From a bacterium (GTDB lineage: Bacteria; JAMCPX01): DNA of 10,079 nucleotides. Made by a program: the position numbers and the translations under genes. Numbering within the stretch: the stretch's first letter is position 1; every line of letters starts with the position of its first letter. The stretch covers positions 1-10,079 of the forward strand of contig JAJYJX010000089.1 in the NCBI GenBank assembly GCA_021789095.1, read 5' to 3'. Shown here one piece after another: positions 7,068-10,079 of the stretch. Below the pieces are notes generated by a model that did not search any database, was not told the origin of the DNA, and saw nothing but the letters and a program-made list of their open reading frames with translations.

Positions 7068-7816
7068 AGGATAAGATCCTGGTCAGTATTGACCATGTGA
7101 GTTTCAGCTATGCTACAGGGCTTGTGCTTGACAGTATAACCCTTGCGATAAAAAGGGGTGAATTTCTGGGCATCATCGGACCGAACGGCAGCGGCAAAAC
7201 AACGCTTATCAAAATAATGTTGGGCATACTGAGGTCTTCCACGGGCAGCATATCTCTGTTCGGGCAAAATATTGATAAATTCAAGGACTGGTCAAAGATC
7301 GGATATGTTCCACAAAAGGCGGGTGCAATGGCAGTGCGCTTTCCCATAACCGTGGAGGAGATCGCAGGCATGGGAAGGGTCAGCAATAAAAGGTTTCTGG
7401 ATTTCAGTTCTGACGAGGACAGGGAGGCAGTTTCGGACGCACTGGATGCGGTTGATCTTGCGGATTACAGGAAAAGGCTCTTGACAGAACTATCCGGGGG
7501 ACAGCAACAGCGCGTGTTTATAGCGCGTGCCCTTGCATCAAAGCCAGAACTCCTTATCCTTGATGAACCGACGGTAGGGGTTGACATCGACTCGGAGACA
7601 AGGTTCTACGAGCTTTTAAAGGACCTAAACGAGAAGCACAAACTCACGCTCGTCCTTGTATCGCACGATATTGATGTCGTAGCCCACGAGGTGCAGACAA
7701 TTGCATGCGTAAACAGAACTCTCGTATGCCACGGAAGACCTCAAGAGGTAATAACGGGCGATTTTATTGAAAAGCTGTACGGCAAACACCTCAGATTCAT
7801 TGTTCATGGGCATTGA
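7064..7816 (+). CDS. znuC: Metal ABC transporter ATP-binding protein (zinc type)
   Basis: A 250-residue ATPase that powers metal import through the permease encoded next. It shows Walker A GPNGSGKTT (39-47), Q-loop YVPQKA (Q84), signature LSGGQQQR (143-150), Walker B LLILDEPT (163-170) and the switch histidine in VSHD (H201). Length and motif spacing are typical of cluster A-I metal importers. The ATG at 7064 overlaps the lipoprotein stop in an ATGA and is preceded by GGGG about 5 nt upstream. A GTG at 7058 in the same frame would add two residues and is less likely, because that GGGG would then overlap the start codon. The C-terminus HLRFIVHGH contains three histidines, which is common in this family and not evidence of a special role. 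Confidence 0.93.
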   Translation: MKDKILVSIDHVSFSYATGLVLDSITLAIKRGEFLGIIGPNGSGKTTLIKIMLGILRSSTGSISLFGQNIDKFKDWSKIGYVPQKAGAMAVRFPITVEEIAGMGRVSNKRFLDFSSDEDREAVSDALDAVDLADYRKRLLTELSGGQQQRVFIARALASKPELLILDEPTVGVDIDSETRFYELLKDLNEKHKLTLVLVSHDIDVVAHEVQTIACVNRTLVCHGRPQEVITGDFIEKLYGKHLRFIVHGH

Positions 7817-7818
7817 TT

Positions 7819-8625
7819 ATGTTTGAGATCTTCCAATACAGCTTCATGGTCCGGGCTTTTGCAGCCGGGATAATGATTGCCGTCGTTGCTCCGCTTATAG
7901 GAAACTTTCTTGTAATAAAGAGGTTTTCCCTTATAGCAGACACGCTCGCTCATTTAGCGCTTGCAGGCGTGGCGATAGGTCTGCTTACCAATACACAGCC
8001 TTTATCTGCGACAATAGTCCTGACCGCTGTTGCCGCAATCGGGATAGAACGGCTGAGGGCGAGCAAGAACATACCGGCGGATGCCGTTCTTGCGATGTTC
8101 CTGCCGGGAGGACTTGCGCTTGCCATTGTGCTCATCAGCTTCGCAAACGGGTTCAACATTGACCTCTTCACGTACCTTTTCGGCAGCATAATGACGGTCA
8201 AGGAAAGCGAGATCTGGCTTATAATAGGTCTTGGGATTGCAACCGTTACCGTCATACTCCTGCTTTACAAAAAACTGCTTTACGCATCTTTTGACGAGGA
8301 AAGCGCCAGGGCGAGCGGTGTGCCTGTTGAACCGATTAACATAGTCCTGATCGTTCTTACTGCAATAACCGTATCGCTTGCAATGCGGGCCGTTGGAATC
8401 CTGCTTGTCGGTGCGCTTATGGTCATACCGGTTGTTACAGCCATGCAGCTGGGCAGGAGCTTTTTCCAGGGCATGTTCCTCTCTGTACTGTTTGCGCTCA
8501 TGGCCGTAATAGCCGGGCTTTTCATCGCGTATTACCTGAACGTGCCTGCAGGAGGGGCGATAGTCCTTGTATCCCTCATAATTTTCGGCCTGATCGCGCT
8601 TACAAACATAAGGCTGAGGCCTTAA
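7819..8625 (+). CDS. znuB: Metal ABC transporter permease (ABC-3 family, zinc type)
   Basis: A 268-residue, strongly hydrophobic protein with about eight membrane segments. ABC-3 family signatures are clear: VAPLIGNFLVIKRFSLIADT (22-41) leading into TLAHLALAGVAIG (42-54), GILLVGALMVIPVVTA (193-208) and YYLNVPAGGAIVL (238-250). It would form the homodimeric channel for the metal delivered by the lipoprotein. ATG 7819 lies 2 nt after the ATPase stop and gives the N-terminus MFEIFQYSFM typical of the family. An in-frame TTG at 7813 would add two residues. It is the last gene of the operon and ends 113 nt before the end of the oppositely oriented glycosyltransferase gene. Confidence 0.92.
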   Translation: MFEIFQYSFMVRAFAAGIMIAVVAPLIGNFLVIKRFSLIADTLAHLALAGVAIGLLTNTQPLSATIVLTAVAAIGIERLRASKNIPADAVLAMFLPGGLALAIVLISFANGFNIDLFTYLFGSIMTVKESEIWLIIGLGIATVTVILLLYKKLLYASFDEESARASGVPVEPINIVLIVLTAITVSLAMRAVGILLVGALMVIPVVTAMQLGRSFFQGMFLSVLFALMAVIAGLFIAYYLNVPAGGAIVLVSLIIFGLIALTNIRLRP

Positions 8626-8635
8626 TCCCATGAGC

Positions 8636-8690
8636 CCAAAAAAATGCATTTGAAAATAACGAGCAAACTTCCTTATTGCATTTTTTTTGG
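8636..8690. repeat. Short form of the inverted-end element, in a convergent gene junction
   Basis: CCAAAAAAATGCA (8636-8648) and TGCATTTTTTTTGG (8677-8690) are near-perfect inverted ends around a 28-base centre. Read on the - strand, bases 8690-8660 match 3233-3262 and bases 8659-8638 match 3522-3541, so this copy equals the long element without its ~259-base interior. It sits 10 nt after the metal permease stop. The stem, with its T-run on either strand, might end transcription in both directions, but the pairing is A/T-rich and weak. Confidence 0.65.
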
Positions 8691-8706
8691 TTATAGCTAC
8701 AACGCG

Positions 8707-8724
8707 AGTTCACCCCGTTGGAAA
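8707..8724 (+). repeat. Single copy of the ACCCCGTTAGAAA repeat
   Basis: AGTTCACCCCGTTGGAAA matches 3333-3350 at 17 of 18 positions, so the shared unit includes AGTTC before the 13-bp core. No facing inverted partner lies nearby. It is 14 nt before the end of the glycosyltransferase gene. Confidence 0.65.
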
Positions 8725-8738
8725 GAAGAAGGTGGTCA

Positions 8739-9650
8739 TTACTTGCACGGGTGCGTGTCTTTAGTGTATTTTTCGTAATCTGCAAAATAATTCGTCAGTT
8801 TGACCGGAAGCCTTATTATTTTCAGGGCATTAAGCCAGAGGAAGATAAAAAGCCCGTCTGCTATATGGGAGATTACAATAAGCAGCCCGGCTGCAGGCCT
8901 TAACCTTGGATAATTCCTGTAAAGACGAAACAACTTTTGCATGGTATGGTTTTCTATCCAGAAAAATTGTTTTACAAATCCGGACAATGTTGCCCTCTTT
9001 ACTATACTTATAGCCATCTTTATATAGTTCCTGGTGCCTGTCAGCATGTCGAGCTTGTTGAATTGGTGGACTGTGTATAAATGAGGGCAAAATATTGTTC
9101 TTATTGTTTTGTCCTGTTTTATATAATGAAGGTTGTTTATGATCTCCAGCAGGTAACCGCTGTTATCGGGTATATCGATCTCCTGAAAATCCTTTTTCCA
9201 GAAAGCCCTTTCGCCGCCGAAGTATTTTGCACAGTTGGTCCAGCCCCATACGGGTGTGCGGTCCCCTGCCCTGTCCAGTACTGTTTGGTCCACTTCTCCG
9301 TTTATAACAGGCAGGATCAACAAATCTATATTCTCATGGGTCAGGCCGATCAAATCCGCATCCAGCATGACTATGAGATTGCCTTTGGCTATGGCCATGC
9401 CTTTTTTGATTACCCCGGTTTTCCCCACTGTTTCGGGAAGTGAAGTAACGCTCAGCACAGGGCAATTTGCCTGGTACGATCTCGCGATTTTAGCAGTGCA
9501 GTCCTTTGAACCGTCATCAATGACCAGCACCTCATAAAACCTGCTGTAAGTACTTGCAACATCCAGTACCCTGGATATATTTTTCTCTTCGTTATAAGCA
9601 GGTATAACGCAGGTAATTATCAGGTTCTGGTTTGTATTAAAATCATTCAC
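8739..9650 (-). CDS. Family 2 glycosyltransferase (GT-A fold)
   Basis: A 303-residue protein with a GT2 catalytic domain at about residues 10-200. It shows the nucleotide-binding start CVIPAYNEEKNI (14-25), VLVIDDGSKD (41-50) and the metal-binding DxD motif DAD (97-99) in VMLDADL. GGERAFWKKDF (145-155) is a likely acceptor-side segment. The C-terminal third is basic and aromatic, with one probable membrane helix at about 254-279, suggesting a membrane-associated enzyme acting on a lipid or surface polysaccharide precursor. Donor and acceptor are unknown. The GTG start at 9650 is chosen because an in-frame TAA lies just upstream and GGA sits about 8 nt before it. The gene stands alone, convergent with the metal operon, and looks more A+T rich than its neighbours, which could reflect transfer. 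Confidence 0.87.
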   Translation of the reverse strand: MNDFNTNQNLIITCVIPAYNEEKNISRVLDVASTYSRFYEVLVIDDGSKDCTAKIARSYQANCPVLSVTSLPETVGKTGVIKKGMAIAKGNLIVMLDADLIGLTHENIDLLILPVINGEVDQTVLDRAGDRTPVWGWTNCAKYFGGERAFWKKDFQEIDIPDNSGYLLEIINNLHYIKQDKTIRTIFCPHLYTVHQFNKLDMLTGTRNYIKMAISIVKRATLSGFVKQFFWIENHTMQKLFRLYRNYPRLRPAAGLLIVISHIADGLFIFLWLNALKIIRLPVKLTNYFADYEKYTKDTHPCK

Positions 9651-9751
9651 GTCAACATTCCGGAATTAAACGAAATAAATTTAACTGCTGGAACATCAAA
9701 GCATGTTTTTAATAAGTTGTGAAATGGTTTAAACATCCTCTTTTTTATTCA

Positions 9752-9912
9752 GCTTTACCCCGTTAAAAAGCCCTGCCATGTTATTTAGATGGGTGGTCTA
9801 AACCCTGTTAGAAGCACAGACAATGAAGAACCATTTTACCCTGTTAGGAAATTATCTATGAAATATACTATGCTTCTAACAGGGTAAAGCTACGTCCTTC
9901 CCAACGGGGGTT
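9752..9912. repeat. Cluster of five ACCCYGTTAGAAA-type repeats with alternative hairpins
   Basis: Within the 260-base intergenic gap there are five copies. Three are forward (9757-9769, 9802-9814, 9838-9850) and two are inverted (9874-9886, 9898-9911). Two exact pairings compete for one right arm. ACCCTGTTAGAAGCA (9802-9816) is the reverse complement of 9871-9885 over 15 bp, and TTTACCCTGTTAG (9835-9847) of 9876-9888 over 13 bp. The first copy with flank, GCTTTACCCCGTTA (9752-9765), also largely matches the right arm. The last copy touches the stop codon of the dehydrogenase gene. The rest of the gap (9651-9751) shows no gene or clear promoter. Confidence 0.75.
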
Positions 9913-10079
9913 ACTGCCGGTTCATATTCAGGAACACCTGCTCAGGGTTGCTTTTTGAGCCCATGATCAGGTTCTTTGCCATGCCGACTGCTGCCTCGTA
10001 TTTATCGGTCTCAAGCGCCTTCATGGCCGCCGCTGCCACTTCAGAAGGCGGTATGCCCCTGTCCTTCATGCCCCTTTTC
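9911..10079 (-). CDS. C-terminal fragment of a probable short-chain dehydrogenase/reductase
   Basis: The last 55 residues of a gene that enters from the right edge. The visible sequence includes PPSEVAAAAMKALETDKYE, then AAVGMAKNLIMGSK, and ends FLNMNRQ. In short-chain dehydrogenases this C-terminal pattern (a 'sevA..i..al' helix, then 'yE..vG.ak.l', then a final MN) follows the catalytic domain and is common in DltE-like members. The Rossmann glycine motif and the Tyr-x-x-x-Lys active site would lie outside the window, so the assignment rests on the tail only. The stop TAA (9911-9913 on this strand) overlaps the edge of a repeat copy. Confidence 0.5.
   Translation of the reverse strand, partial: KRGMKDRGIPPSEVAAAAMKALETDKYEAAVGMAKNLIMGSKSNPEQVFLNMNRQ

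Noticed and set aside
404-9537. Many other open frames of 60-215 codons overlapping the genes listed, on both strands.
   Set aside because: They are out-of-frame or antisense shadows of well-recognised genes, with no domain signature or ribosome site.
9752-9912. CRISPR array.
   Set aside because: The repeat units are too short, unevenly spaced and in both orientations, with no uniform spacers and no cas genes.

Overview
The window is a bacterial chromosomal segment of moderate G+C content. It is rich in AGG/AGA arginine and ATA isoleucine codons and has short, coupled operons. The gene set would fit an anaerobic lineage such as Nitrospirota or Desulfobacterota, but nothing in the sequence fixes the taxonomy. 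No phage, plasmid, insertion-sequence or defence gene was found.

Layout. (1) 197-3221, + strand: a two-gene ABC transporter of the nitrate/sulfonate/taurine class. It has a double-length permease and an ATPase with a C-terminal AAA-associated domain, and no binding protein is present. (2) 3222-3588: a gene-free stretch holding a ~309-bp element with inverted ends and, inside it, a 13-bp inverted repeat. (3) 3589-5954, + strand: tRNA-Leu(CAG) without encoded CCA, then a CCA-adding-type nucleotidyltransferase 9 nt downstream, then a small membrane-anchored penicillin-binding protein overlapping it by 4 nt. (4) 6072-8625, + strand: a zinc-type metal uptake operon (lipoprotein, ATPase, permease) behind a good sigma-70-like promoter. 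(5) 8739-9650, - strand: a family 2 glycosyltransferase convergent with the metal operon. (6) 9752-9912: a cluster of five copies of a short palindromic repeat. (7) 9911-10079, - strand: the C-terminal end of a probable short-chain dehydrogenase that runs off the window.

The coding genes are mostly recognisable housekeeping and transport functions. The unexplained signal is in the intergenic DNA. A 13-bp motif, consensus ACCCCGTTAGAAA, occurs eight times in both orientations and only between genes. A second, unrelated element exists in a long form (3233-3541) and a short form (8636-8690, inverted), with a possible fragment at 6039-6057. Both families lie near gene 3' ends and could be non-autonomous mobile repeats, RNA structures, or both.

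The other notable arrangement is the tRNA-Leu/CCA-enzyme pair. The tRNA needs post-transcriptional CCA addition, the next gene appears to encode that activity, and tRNA 3' processing would leave that mRNA almost leaderless.
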